64,000 bases of DNA from Streptomyces broussonetiae (lineage in GTDB: Bacteria > Actinomycetota > Actinomycetes > Streptomycetales > Streptomycetaceae): the NCBI RefSeq assembly GCF_009796285.1, contig NZ_CP047020.1:9362001-9426000 (forward strand), in the 5' to 3' direction. Every line of letters starts with the position of its first letter. Positions within the stretch are counted from its first letter, which is position 1. A program made the translations under genes and the position numbers. The notes below the pieces were generated by a model. That model had not been told where the DNA came from. It saw only the letters and a program-made list of their open reading frames with translations, and ran no database searches. Below, in pieces: positions 44,735 through 53,967 of the stretch.

Positions 44735-45034
44735 TCAAGCGAGTGCCAGGCACCGGCCGTCGGCCGGCATGGTGCTGAAAGGGGCGTCCTCGGGGTTCTC
44801 AGGCGGGGTGAGGCCTGCTGCCGCCTGTGTCTCGCATCCGGCGTCAGCCCGCCGGAGGCGGGCGACGCCTTCCAGATCGAAGGTCCGGCGCAGGGCGACG
44901 ACCAGCTCGGCGGGGGCCATCGTGCCGCCTGCCAGTGCGTCGGCGACCAGGCGGGCGAGGCTTTCGGTCTCCGTCTGGGAGCGGGCCACCTGGAGTGCCT
45001 GCCGGGCGAGGACGTCGACGAGGAGTCCTACTAG
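44735..45034 (-). pseudogene. KdpD-like sensor histidine kinase, internal GAF-region remnant
   Basis: About 100 residues, LVGLLVDVLARQALQVARSQ then TETESLARLVADALAGG, and TFDLEGVARLRRADAGCETQ, correspond to the segment between the membrane helices and GAF domain of KdpD-type kinases. An in-frame stop precedes it at 45035 and another ends it at 44735. The membrane and kinase portions are both absent. A further short protein-like piece (EARLLRFFTTQLRIGQEKRQ) follows in another frame at about 44600-44710. Confidence 0.6.
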
Positions 45035-45840
45035 CTAGGCGGCCCACGCTCGTGCATCCCAACGCCGCCGGCCACGCCAACACCGCCACCAGGTCGCAGC
45101 CGCCATCCGCGCAGTTTCCCTTGGTGCTGCATACCCGCATGGTGCCCGGGCGCGCCAGTCACGACCCGGTGCGTGCCTGGAAGCCGGCTGCTTGGGATGG
45201 TGAAGCCCTGCTCGGCAGCACGAGCTGGAGCCGATGGAGCCGAACCGAAGCTCGAGAGCGGCGTGGAGCGAAGGAGATCACCGGCCGGCCTGGGGGGCTT
45301 TCTTGCGCCAGCCCCTTGCGTGGTGTCATGTACGGGTCCAGACTCCGGCTTGAGAACACGCGTGCACCTTGCGTGAACGTCCTTCACCCCCCGCCTCCGG
45401 GTATTCCCGGCTGCCTGAAGGGATGTTCAGTGCCACGCTTCACGCTCGACCAAGGACGCCGCTGTGCCGCTGTCACCAGGAGGGCGGCCGTGATCAGCGC
45501 AGCGACCTGGAGCAGCGAGACAGCACGAACGAGGCCGAGGGCGCCGGCCAGGAGCGTGATGAAGGCGATCGGCCACCGAGCATGAGAGCGCCGCTTGGAA
45601 CGCGCCCTTCACGCGGACCGACGCCGCAGCCGCGGCAGCGCATGGCAGATCGGGAGTGACGCGCATCCGCCGGCCGGCGGGACGAGGCCGCGCGGAACGT
45701 CCGGGCACCACCCGGCGTAGGCGTGCCATGCCGCGCTCTCACCCGATGCGGCTCCGACGTACGAAGGACGGTGGCACCGGGATTCACACCGTCCTGCATC
45801 ACCGGCATCCGGCATCCCCGTTTACACAGCTAGGAGAAGC
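45035..45840. other. Gap with possible membrane-protein remnant
   Basis: On the minus strand 45465-45579 a hydrophobic run (WPIAFITLLAGALGLVRAVS, LLQVAALITAALLVTA) looks like two membrane helices without a start. No other gene was supported up to the secreted protein at 45841. Confidence 0.35.
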
Positions 45841-48048
45841 ATGTCCAGATCCAGACCGGGAAGAGGAAGAAGACCGCTACTGATCGGTGTCCTGGCCGCG
45901 GCCATGGCGTTCGCCGCTCCCGCCTTCGCCACTCCCTCGCTCTCCGCCACCGCCTTAGCTGCCCCCCACGCCGCTGCCCCCGCCCTCGCCCAGGTCAGCA
46001 GCGACCCGTACTCCGACTCGCAGGCCCAGCACGCCACCGAGGTCGAGCCGGACACCTACAGCTTCGGCAGCACCGTCATCGCCGCCTTCCAGGTCGGGCG
46101 GGTCTCAGGCGGCGGGGCGTCCAACATCGGGTGGTCGACCTCCACCGACAGCGGGCAGACCTGGACGCACGGCTTCCTGCCCGGCTCCACCACGAATACC
46201 GGCGGCCCGTACTCCGCCGCCAGCGACGCGTCCGTGGCCTACGACGCCAAGGACGGTGTATGGATGGTCTCGTGGCTGGGCATCGGCTCCGGAAACAACG
46301 TCGATGTAGACGTCAGCCGCTCCACGGATGGCGGCCACAGCTGGAGCGCCCCGGTCACCGTCTCCACCGGCACCTTCGACGACAAGAACTGGACGGTCTG
46401 CGACAACCACCCCGCCAGCCCGTACTACGGCCACTGCTACACCGAATACGACGACGCCAACGCCGGCGACGCCGAGCACATGAAGACCTCGACCGACGGC
46501 GGCGCGACCTGGGGCGCGCAGCAGAGCCCGGCCGACAGCCCGAGCGGGCTCGGCGGGCAGCCGGTCGTGCAGCCCAACGGCACCGTCGTCGTACCGTTCT
46601 CCTCCGCCAGCGAAGACAGCGAACGCGCCTTCACCTCTGCCAACGGCGGCGGCAGTTGGGGCTCCAGCGTTCAGATCGCCACCGTGTCGCACCACCCGGT
46701 GGCCGGCCTGGAAGACGATGCCGCCGACATGTCGCGGCTGGACACGCTGCGCGAGGGACCGCTGCCGTCCGCCGAGATCGACGCCTCCGGTCGGGTCTAC
46801 GTGGTCTGGTCCGACTGCCGCTTCCGTACGAGCTGCACCAGCAACGACATCATCATGTCGACCTCGACGAACGGCAGCTCATGGAGCTCACCGGCCCGTG
46901 TGCCGATCGACGCGGCCAACAGCTCCGCCGATCATTTCGTGCCGGGTATTGGCGTGGACCCCAGCAGCTCCGGCACCACCGCCCGCATCGCGCTGACGTA
47001 CTACTACTACCCGAACGCCTCCTGCACGGACACCACCTGCCAGCTCAATGCCGGCTACGTCTCCTCCGCCGACGGCGGGAGCACGTGGACGACGCCGGCC
47101 CAGCTCGCCGGCCCCATGACCCTGGCCTGGCTGCCGAACACCACGCAGGGCCGGATGTTCGGCGACTACATATCGACGTCCGTCCTGTCCGGCGGCAACG
47201 CCGTCACCGTCATCCCCATCGCCCACGCCCCCAGCGGCAGCACCTTCGACGTGTCGATGTACGCACCGACCGGTGGCCTGCCGATCGGCAGTGGTCAGCC
47301 CGGCGGCAACACCGTAACCGTCACCAACCCCGGTGACCGGACCGGCACCGTCGGCACCGCGGCGAGCCTGCAGATCGCGGCGACCGACTCCTCCTCGTCC
47401 GCCAAGCTCACCTACAGCGCGAACGGCCTGCCGCCCGGCCTGACCATAGCCTCCACCGGCGGCCTGATCTCCGGCACACCCACCGCCGCCGGCACGTACC
47501 ACGTGACCGCCACCGCGACCGACGACACGAGCGCCACCGGCTCCACCACCTTCACCTGGACCGTCAACCCGGCCGGTGGCGGCACCTGCACCACCACCGG
47601 CCAGAAGCTCGGCAACCCCGGCTTCGAGTCCGGCAACACAGTGTGGTCCGCCAGCTCCGGTGTCATCGGCCAGTACGGCTCACAGGGCGAGCCCCCGCAC
47701 AGTGGTACCTGGAACGCCTGGCTGGACGGCTACGGCAGCTCCCACACCGACACCCTCTCGCAGTCCGTGACCATCCCCTCCGGCTGCAAGGCCACCCTCA
47801 GCCTCTACCTGCACATCGACACCGCCGAGACGACGACCTCCACCGCATACGACACGCTCACCCTCAAAGCCGGCGGCACCACTCTGGCGACCTACTCCAA
47901 CCTCAACGCCGCCACCGGCTACAGCCAGAAGACCTTCGACCTGTCCTCCCTCGCAGGGCAAACCGTCACCATCACCTTCACCGGCGCCGAGGACAGTTCC
48001 GCCCAGACCTCATTCGTCATCGACGACAGCGCCCTGACACTCAGCTGA
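45841..48048 (+). CDS. Secreted sialidase-fold (BNR-repeat) multidomain protein
   Basis: The 735-aa extracellular product has a signal peptide (SRPGRGRRPLLIGVLAAAMA, cleavage near 30-40). A six-bladed propeller-like region (about 50-470) holds Asp-box repeats (STDSGQTW, STDGGHSW, STDGGATW, SADGGSTW). An Ig-like putative-carbohydrate domain lies at about 485-575 (YSANGLPPGLTIASTGGLIS), and a C-terminal jelly-roll-like binding module at about 580-735 (NPGFESGNTVWSASSG, SLYLHIDTAETTTSTAYDTL). Catalytic residues of true sialidases cannot be assigned, so it may be a glycan-binding or other glycosidase. Streptomyces homologues are often called exo-alpha-sialidase. Confidence 0.82.
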   Translation: MSRSRPGRGRRPLLIGVLAAAMAFAAPAFATPSLSATALAAPHAAAPALAQVSSDPYSDSQAQHATEVEPDTYSFGSTVIAAFQVGRVSGGGASNIGWSTSTDSGQTWTHGFLPGSTTNTGGPYSAASDASVAYDAKDGVWMVSWLGIGSGNNVDVDVSRSTDGGHSWSAPVTVSTGTFDDKNWTVCDNHPASPYYGHCYTEYDDANAGDAEHMKTSTDGGATWGAQQSPADSPSGLGGQPVVQPNGTVVVPFSSASEDSERAFTSANGGGSWGSSVQIATVSHHPVAGLEDDAADMSRLDTLREGPLPSAEIDASGRVYVVWSDCRFRTSCTSNDIIMSTSTNGSSWSSPARVPIDAANSSADHFVPGIGVDPSSSGTTARIALTYYYYPNASCTDTTCQLNAGYVSSADGGSTWTTPAQLAGPMTLAWLPNTTQGRMFGDYISTSVLSGGNAVTVIPIAHAPSGSTFDVSMYAPTGGLPIGSGQPGGNTVTVTNPGDRTGTVGTAASLQIAATDSSSSAKLTYSANGLPPGLTIASTGGLISGTPTAAGTYHVTATATDDTSATGSTTFTWTVNPAGGGTCTTTGQKLGNPGFESGNTVWSASSGVIGQYGSQGEPPHSGTWNAWLDGYGSSHTDTLSQSVTIPSGCKATLSLYLHIDTAETTTSTAYDTLTLKAGGTTLATYSNLNAATGYSQKTFDLSSLAGQTVTITFTGAEDSSAQTSFVIDDSALTLS

Positions 48049-48174
48049 CCCGGCCAACTGCGCCGTCCGCGGTGGACTGGCTGCGCAGCAGCGGCGATGA
48101 GCGACAGCGCCTCCGCGATCTGCACCGCTCGCGGTGTGCTGTACGTCGACTCGTGATCCCATCAGCAGGCCGGA

Positions 48175-48215
48175 GCTGCCACAGCCGGAACGGCTTTCGC
48201 CCCGGCTGTGGCAGC
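48175..48215 (+). terminator. Terminator hairpin after the BNR protein gene
   Basis: A perfect 14-bp inverted repeat GCTGCCACAGCCGG / CCGGCTGTGGCAGC with a 13-base loop lies about 125 bp past the stop. Confidence 0.65.
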
Positions 48216-48614
48216 GGAGTTCGAATGAAACGGCTGACGTCCGGACCAGCCCAGCCCAGTCCGTGCGCGAGTCCCGGCAGGCCTCTTGGAAGTCGCGCCC
48301 TGCGGCGCGGCTGATGGTCGTCCTACCTGCTCGACTCTCCGCTCTCGCTGCGAACGGTCCACTGAACGGCTCGCGTTGCCGGGGGGCGGACCATGCACGC
48401 GCGCGGCACGCCCATGGCTCCAGCAGCAGGCCTTCGCGTGTGCCGTCTCACCTCGATCCCACTGTGCGTCCGAGATCCGGCACCGGCCGCTGGCTGATCA
48501 CCCAGGCGAATTCGCCCTGTGGTTCGATCGCCGAGCAACAGTGCCGTACTCTCTGCCAGTCCTATCGCCTGCGTGGCGGGGAGCCACGCCAAGTGGGGGG
48601 AATTCAGCCTAAAA
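48216..48614. other. Non-coding gap
   Basis: No gene was supported between the hairpin and the secreted repeat-protein remnant. Confidence 0.5.
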
Positions 48615-49198
48615 GTGAGCAGAACTGCCGGGCACCGCGCGAGTCGGCGCGGTGCCCTTCTCATGGCCGCCGTAGGCGCGATCACCGCGCTGGCCGGAAC
48701 TCTCGTCGTCTCGGTCGATACGGCAGGCACGGCGACTTCACGGGCACCAACACCTACGACCTGCTGGTGCGCTGGAGCGACGGCAGCCTCACCCTCTTCC
48801 CCGACGTCGACGCGCACGGCCTGCACAGTCAGATCACACTCGTCAAGCCGGGCACGCTGTGGCAGCACGAGGTCGGCATGACGGCGGGCCGGTACACCAC
48901 CGACGACCACTGGCCCGACGACCTGATCGTGCGCTGGTCCGACGGCGAGACCACGCTCTACAAGAACATCAACTCCACCGGTCTCCACAGCGAGGTCCGG
49001 CTCAATCCTGCCAACTCCACCTGGACACACGCCACATCCCTCACGTCCGCCGACTTCGCCGGGACCAACGAGTCGGACCTCGTGGTCCGCTGGTCCGACG
49101 GCGAACTGACCCTGTACCAGGACAGCGGCAACAGCCTCGGCACGGAAGCCGTACTCGCGACCGCGTCCGGCTCGTCGCTGCCGTACTACCGACGCTGA
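48615..49198 (+). pseudogene. Secreted FG-GAP/VCBS-type repeat protein, internally deleted
   Basis: GTG 48615 opens a signal peptide (SRTAGHRASRRGALLMAAVG, ITALAGTLVVSVDTAGTA). At about 48735 coding switches frame to three repeats of the form GDFTGTNTYDLLVRWSDGSL, DDLIVRWSDGETTLYKN and SDLVVRWSDGELTLYQD, ending at 49198. Intact relatives have a catalytic or binding domain between signal and repeats. Only the ends are left here, in different frames. Confidence 0.65.
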
Positions 49199-49379
49199 CC
49201 ACGCAGACCCCTGGGCCAGGGCCCAGGGGACTCCTGGCGGTGGTTTGCTGACGGCGGTTCGTCTGGGAGCCCGTGATGTCTAAAACTGACGATCATCGTT
49301 GGCACCTGGGTATCCGATCACTACGGAGATCCAACCACGCTGCCGCCGACCCCGACCATGCCTGGCCAGGGGAGTGCGG

Positions 49380-50198
49380 TCGGGGTTCGTGGACATCGAC
49401 CCGGCCACACTGTGCGTGACCGTCCAGCTCGTCATGGATGCCATCACGGACAAGACGGCCGCCGTGCTCCCCATCCTGTTCGGCGGACGGGCCGTCGACC
49501 TCTCCCACGTCGGCAAGGAATTGGCTGCATCGCCATCATCGAAGTCGCCGCGCACGCCTTCGGCTCCCGCAAGGGCGCCGGCCGTGTCGGAGCGACCGGA
49601 GATCTGACCTGCTTCTCCTTCGGCCCGCTCAAGAACCTCACCTGCGGCCAGGGCGGCATCGTCATACCGCGCACCCACGCCGAGGCCGGCACGATCCGCC
49701 GGATCCGGATGCTCGGCGTGGTCCAGCCCCAGACCGGACGCGCCAACACCACCAGCTACCGCGTGGAGGGCTCCGGACTGCGCTACCAGATGTCCGGCAT
49801 CAATGCCGCCGTCGGTCTCGCCCAGCTCGGCCACTTCGAGCAGACAGAGACCGCCGCCGCGTGCTGTGGCGCGCATAACAGCGCGCCCTGGCCGGCCTCG
49901 ACGGCGTGACGATGGTCGACGTCGGCCCCGACCGCTCCGTGCCGCACCTGTGCCAGGTCCACATCCCCAACCGAGACGGCGTCCACGCGCGGATGAAGGC
50001 CCGCGGTATCGGCGTTGGCGTCCACTGCCCGCCCCACCACCTCCAGCCGGCGTTCGCCCAGTGGTGGCGCGTTCTGCCCGCCACCTCAGGCGGCCGGGGA
50101 GATCCTGACGCTGCCGTTCCACCAGCACTTGACCGAGACCGACATCGACCAGGTCGCTACGGCGCCCGACGAAGTCCTCAAGACCTGGGAGCCGCATC
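49380..50198 (+). pseudogene. DegT/DnrJ/EryC1-type sugar aminotransferase, multiply frameshifted
   Basis: Segments in successive frames cover the family: GFVDIDPATLCVTVQLVMDA and VLPILFGGRAVDLSHVGKEL; then AHAFGSRKGAGRVGATGDLT, CFSFGPLKNLTCGQGGIVIP (the Lys of PLKN is the PLP lysine) and GLRYQMSGINAAVGLAQLGH. MVDVGPDRSVPHLCQVHIPN and GVHCPPHHLQPAFAQWW follow, and finally EILTLPFHQHLTETDIDQVA. At least three frameshifts and the lack of a start make it non-functional. It was probably part of a deoxysugar or surface-glycan pathway. Confidence 0.85.
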
Positions 50199-50348
50199 AT
50201 GCACAAGGTCCTGACCGTCTGCCTCGGCAACTACTGCCGCAGCCCGTTCGCCGAACTCGTCCTGGCCCACCGCGGCGGCGCAGAGCTGAAAGTCCGCTCG
50301 GCCGGGCTGATCGGGAAGTGGAAGGCGAACCTGCCAACGAGTCCATGA
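50199..50348 (+). pseudogene. Low-molecular-weight protein-tyrosine phosphatase, N-terminal fragment
   Basis: A normal-looking start MHKVLTVCLGNYCRSPFAEL carries the phosphatase P-loop C-(x)5-R-S (CLGNYCRS), followed by KVRSAGLIGKWK. The frame then ends at 50348, where sequence from an opposite-strand glycosyltransferase remnant begins. Only 49 residues of a normal 150-160 remain. Confidence 0.75.
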
Positions 50349-50355
50349 TCACCGC

Positions 50356-50566
50356 TGCCGATGAGGCCAGCGGTACGAACACCGCGGGTTTGCCCAGCGC
50401 TGTCAGCTCCGCCAGCGTCCCCGCACCACTGCGGGAGATCACCACGCCGGCCAGCGCGAGCACGTCCGGCAGCTCCGGGCCGACGAACCCGGCCAGGTAG
50501 TACCGGCCGGCCAGTTCGGAGGGCAGCCCTGCCGCTCGTGCCCGCAGGCTCTCCTCGTTGGCCGGG
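50356..50566 (-). pseudogene. MurG-like (GT28) glycosyltransferase, internal fragment
   Basis: About 70 residues (GLPSELAGRYYLAGFVGPEL, LALAGVVISRSGAGTLAELT and GKPAVFVPLASSA) match the UDP-sugar-binding C-terminal domain of MurG-type transferases. It is cut at one side by an IS5 transposase fragment (50567) and at the other by the phosphatase fragment. Confidence 0.7.
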
Positions 50567-50695
50567 ATGTGGGACCGGATCGAGCCGCTGATGCCGGCTG
50601 ATCCGGTCCGTGGAAGACAGTGGGCCGACCACCGCCGGATTCTGGAAGCCATCGCGTGGAAGTACCGCACCTGCTCACCCTGGCGCGATCTGCCA
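50567..50695 (+). mobile_element. IS5-family transposase, N-terminal fragment
   Basis: MWDRIEPLMPADPVRGRQWA then DHRRILEAIAWKYRT and SPWRDLP is the N-terminal helix-turn-helix region of IS5/IS1647-type transposases. Similarity stops after 43 residues. It lies exactly at the edge of the glycosyltransferase remnant. Confidence 0.75.
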
Positions 50696-50817
50696 GGTTC
50701 GCTGCCCAGGGCGCTCGCCGGCGCCTCGGGCACCGGCATGTCGTCTCCCTGCTCCCAGGGGTGCGCGCTCGGCCGCGGCATTCACACAACCTGTGCCCGG
50801 GTGGGGAGTCGGCTGCC

Positions 50818-52401
50818 TCACATGGTGAACTCCCGTATCACCACGTCCCGGAAGACGGCCGTACCGCCGACGGTGAACAGCGTCAGTCCGGTGTCCACGA
50901 GATAGGGGAACGCCTCCGTGGAATGCACGTACCGTCCGTCGTCCACGAACATCTCGACGGACGTACGGTCCACCAGGATCCGCAGCGTCACCGTACCCGC
51001 GGACGGGTCGAACGGTGTGTGGCTCTCCTGCCACTTGCCGGAGGTGTCGGGGTTGACGGCGCCGCGCCGGTTGAGGAACGCGAAGTCGCTGTAGATGCCG
51101 GCGTCGATGTGCCGGCTGCCGTCGGCGGAGCGGCGCAGTTGCAGGCCCGCGCCGGTGAGTTGGTTCCAGGTGATCCGGCAGGTCAGCTCATAGGCGGTGC
51201 CGGTGTAGTCCAGTACGCGGCTGCCGTCGACCTCGATGTCGCCGAGGTTCACCGTGCGCGAGACGTGGTCGTCCAGGTCGGCGACGGGTTCTGAGGCGAG
51301 GTAGTACGCGCCGGAGACTGTCCGCTTCAGCGTGACCTCGCGGACGATCGAGTCGGTGCCGTTGAAGCCGTCGCAGTCGATGGTGGGCGTGGTGTTGGCG
51401 TAGTCCCAGTTGTTCAGCCAGCCCATCGCGTACCGGGTGGCGGGGTCGGGCGAGCCGTCGGCGAGGTGCTTCTCGAAGGTGACGGCGCCGTACCAGTCGA
51501 AGCCGTGGTCGAGCCACTGCGGGTCGGTGGCGTCGGCGGTGAACGTGCTGCCGTCGAAGCTGCCGGTCCAGTAGGCGTATGTGTTCGGCAGCCCCGAGCC
51601 CTTTCCGTTGGCGCTCACCCCGAGCACCCACTTCGCGGTGCCGTCCGCGCTGGTGATCCGGAACAGGTCCGGGCACTCCAGCGCGCCGAGCCCCTCCTTG
51701 ACGAAGTCACTGACGGAGGTCCACTTCTTCAGGTCGTCGGAGTGGTAGAAGCCCACCTTGGTGCCCTCGGCGAGGGCCATCACCCAGCGGCCGCGCTCCT
51801 CGTCGCGTATCACCTTGGGGTCGCGGAAGTCGGTGACGCCCGGGTTGGGCAGCACCGGATCGGTGCCGTAGTTGGTGAAGGTACGGCCCCGGTCGGTGGA
51901 GTAGTACAGGAACTGCTCCTGGTGGTCCGTGCCGCCGCCGGGCGACATGGTGGCGATGACGACGACCGTGCCCGCCCCGAATCCCGCGGTGTTGTCCGTG
52001 TCGACCACCGCCGAGCCCGACCAGACGTCGCCGTTGGGGGTCGTGTCCTTGGGTACGGCGACGCCGCCGTCCTGGAAGGTCACCAGGTCGGTGCTGGTGG
52101 CCAGGCGCCAGGCCGTGCCGACGACTCCGGTGAAGTAGTCCGCGTTGTACAGGTAGTAGTAGTGGTACTTGCCGTCGATCCACACCGGCCGCTGCGGGTC
52201 GTTCTTCCAGCCGTCGGGGACCGTGTGGTGGTACTCGGCGCGGTAGCTGGCGCAGCCGGTCGTCGCCTTCGGCCGCGCCTTCGCCGGCTTCGGCGCGGCG
52301 GCTGCCGACACGGCCGTGGCTGGCGGCGCGGGCAGCATCGCGGCCGCCACCCCTACGGCCGACCCTGCGAACAGGGCCCTCCTGGACATCCCGGGCATCA
52401 C
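50818..52401 (-). CDS. Secreted GH32 fructan hydrolase (levanase/inulinase type)
   Basis: This secreted enzyme cleaves beta-fructans such as levan or inulin. The 527-aa product has a Tat-like signal (SRRALFAGSAVGVAAAML). In the five-bladed GH32 domain the nucleophile Asp68 lies in WKNDPQRP, the RDP motif at 193-195 (DFRDPKV), and the acid/base Glu242 in LECPDLF. A C-terminal beta-sandwich follows (about 390-527; LRILVDRTSVEMFVDDGRYV). The start is GTG 52401 or ATG 52398, with AGAGGA upstream. It is divergent from the ABC operon; shared operators lie between. Confidence 0.93.
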   Translation of the reverse strand: MMPGMSRRALFAGSAVGVAAAMLPAPPATAVSAAAAPKPAKARPKATTGCASYRAEYHHTVPDGWKNDPQRPVWIDGKYHYYYLYNADYFTGVVGTAWRLATSTDLVTFQDGGVAVPKDTTPNGDVWSGSAVVDTDNTAGFGAGTVVVIATMSPGGGTDHQEQFLYYSTDRGRTFTNYGTDPVLPNPGVTDFRDPKVIRDEERGRWVMALAEGTKVGFYHSDDLKKWTSVSDFVKEGLGALECPDLFRITSADGTAKWVLGVSANGKGSGLPNTYAYWTGSFDGSTFTADATDPQWLDHGFDWYGAVTFEKHLADGSPDPATRYAMGWLNNWDYANTTPTIDCDGFNGTDSIVREVTLKRTVSGAYYLASEPVADLDDHVSRTVNLGDIEVDGSRVLDYTGTAYELTCRITWNQLTGAGLQLRRSADGSRHIDAGIYSDFAFLNRRGAVNPDTSGKWQESHTPFDPSAGTVTLRILVDRTSVEMFVDDGRYVHSTEAFPYLVDTGLTLFTVGGTAVFRDVVIREFTM

Positions 52402-52453
52402 ACATCGTTCCTCTCGTGAGAACGGCGGCTCATGTGAAGCAGGACTGTGCGAC

Positions 52454-52467
52454 CTAACTCGTTAAAG
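52454..52467. promoter_or_regulatory. LacI-type operator half-match upstream of secreted GH32 gene
   Basis: CTAACTCGTTAAAG is close to the reverse complement (CTAACTCGTGTTAG) of the site at 52535-52548. It lies 53-66 bp upstream of the secreted GH32 start. Confidence 0.5.
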
Positions 52468-52485
52468 GTCAAGGGTGCACGACTC

Positions 52486-52515
52486 TTGACACGGCTGTAG
52501 GGCGCTTCACATCAT
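52486..52515 (+). promoter_or_regulatory. Putative promoter of the fructan ABC operon
   Basis: The -35 box TTGACA (52486-52491) and -10-like CATCAT (52510-52515) are 18 bases apart. The downstream operator lies about 20 bases past the -10, a good position for repression. Confidence 0.45.
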
Positions 52516-52534
52516 CTGGGGCATCAACCCTGAT

Positions 52535-52548
52535 CTAACACGAGTTAG
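52535..52548. promoter_or_regulatory. LacI-type palindromic operator before the ABC operon
   Basis: CTAACACGAGTTAG is a perfect 5-bp-arm palindrome (CTAAC/GTTAG) ending 9 bases before the ATG at 52558. Such sites are typical of LacI-family repressors, one of which is encoded at 57125-58207. Confidence 0.6.
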
Positions 52549-52557
52549 GCGCGCTGG

Positions 52558-53967
52558 ATGACCGACTCGCACTTCACCCGCCGCACGCTGCTGCGGTACG
52601 GCACCTACGGGGCGGGAGCCGCCGCCCTGGCCGGCACCGCCGCGAGCTGGGATCGGCTCACCGGGGCCGACATACCCGGCCGCGACGACGGCTCGCTCGT
52701 CGTCGCCACCCTCGGCCCGGCCTACGGGCCGGAGGCGATCAGCACGCTCACCGAGGGCTTCCGGAAAGTGCACCCGGACATCAAGCTCCGGATCAACGCG
52801 GTGCAGGCCGTGGACTGGTCGGACTTCTTCGCGAAGATCCTCACCCAGATCGCGGCGGGCACCGCCCCCGACCTGGTCTACGTCGCCACCGAGGGTGTCC
52901 AGCTGTTCGCGCAGCGCCTCGGCGTGCCGCTGGACCGCTGGGTGAAGCGTGACGCGGCGCAGCTGAAGGAGTACTTCGCCGACGTCCACCCCTCGCTGGT
53001 GGAGTCGATGATGTACGAGGGGCATCTCTACCAGCTGCCGGTCGAGTTCAACGCGGCGGACATGTACCTCAACCGGCAGGTGCTGCGGCGGGCGGGCGCA
53101 GACTTCCCGGCGCCGGACTGGACCCGCAACGACTTCACCACGCTGCTGCGGGCCATGAAGAGGTCCAGCGGCTCCCAGTTCACCCCGTACTTCTGGACCA
53201 ACCGGCTGTGGGGCGGCGTGGTGCCCTGGCTGTTCAACAACGGCACCAACCTCCTCGCCGAGTCCAAGGCACCCGGCGGCGCCTGGCTGTGGGACTCCTT
53301 CTATCCGGCCGCCGAACGCAGGGGCCGCGGTGGCGGCTTCCGCTGGACGACCCCGCAGGCCACGGACGACCGCGTCGAGGAGGCGTACGACTATCTCGCC
53401 TCCCTCATCCACGAGAACCTCTGCACCCGCCCCGAGGGCGGCAACGGCCAGAACCTTGTCGGCGTGTTCTCCACCGGCCGCGTCGGCGTCACGCCCGCGG
53501 GCGGCTTCTGGGCGGGCGGACTGCACCTGGCCGGCATGAAAGCCGACGCCTACGACGTCCAGTACTTCCCTCGCTGGCGCACTCAGCGCATGCAGTTCGG
53601 CGCCGCCGGCTACGCCCTGCTGCGCACCTCCGAGAAGCAGGACGAAGCCTGGGAGTTCATCAAGTACGCCGCCCGCAAGGACACACTCACGGCGCTGTTC
53701 GACACCAACCAGACGACCCCGGCGCGCCGTTCGCTGCTGACCGCCGGCCGCTACAAGGAGACCGGTCCGGCACACTGGCCGGCCTTCTACGGCACTCTCG
53801 ACAAGTTCCCCGACACCGGACCCATCCCCGCGCCGCCGCAGGTCGCCGAGGTGACCGAGGTCCTGCTCAAGCACACCGGCACCGCCCTGGCCTCCCCGCG
53901 CTCGGTGCGCCCCGCGCTGCGCCGGATGCAGAGCGACCTGGAGAAGGCCATGGAGCGTGAAGTATGA
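52558..53967 (+). CDS. ABC sugar substrate-binding protein (extracellular, CUT1 type)
   Basis: This is the receptor of the fructo-oligosaccharide importer. The 469-aa product has a Tat signal (FTRRTLLRYGTYGAGAAALA) but no lipobox Cys, so attachment differs from the usual Streptomyces lipoprotein receptors. Solute-binding family 1 features are LVVATLGPAYGPEAISTLTE, GTAPDLVYVATEGVQLF, SMMYEGHLYQLPVEFNAADM and EAWEFIKYAARKDTLTALFD. The ATG immediately follows the operator. It overlaps the next gene as ATGA. Confidence 0.9.
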   Translation: MTDSHFTRRTLLRYGTYGAGAAALAGTAASWDRLTGADIPGRDDGSLVVATLGPAYGPEAISTLTEGFRKVHPDIKLRINAVQAVDWSDFFAKILTQIAAGTAPDLVYVATEGVQLFAQRLGVPLDRWVKRDAAQLKEYFADVHPSLVESMMYEGHLYQLPVEFNAADMYLNRQVLRRAGADFPAPDWTRNDFTTLLRAMKRSSGSQFTPYFWTNRLWGGVVPWLFNNGTNLLAESKAPGGAWLWDSFYPAAERRGRGGGFRWTTPQATDDRVEEAYDYLASLIHENLCTRPEGGNGQNLVGVFSTGRVGVTPAGGFWAGGLHLAGMKADAYDVQYFPRWRTQRMQFGAAGYALLRTSEKQDEAWEFIKYAARKDTLTALFDTNQTTPARRSLLTAGRYKETGPAHWPAFYGTLDKFPDTGPIPAPPQVAEVTEVLLKHTGTALASPRSVRPALRRMQSDLEKAMEREV

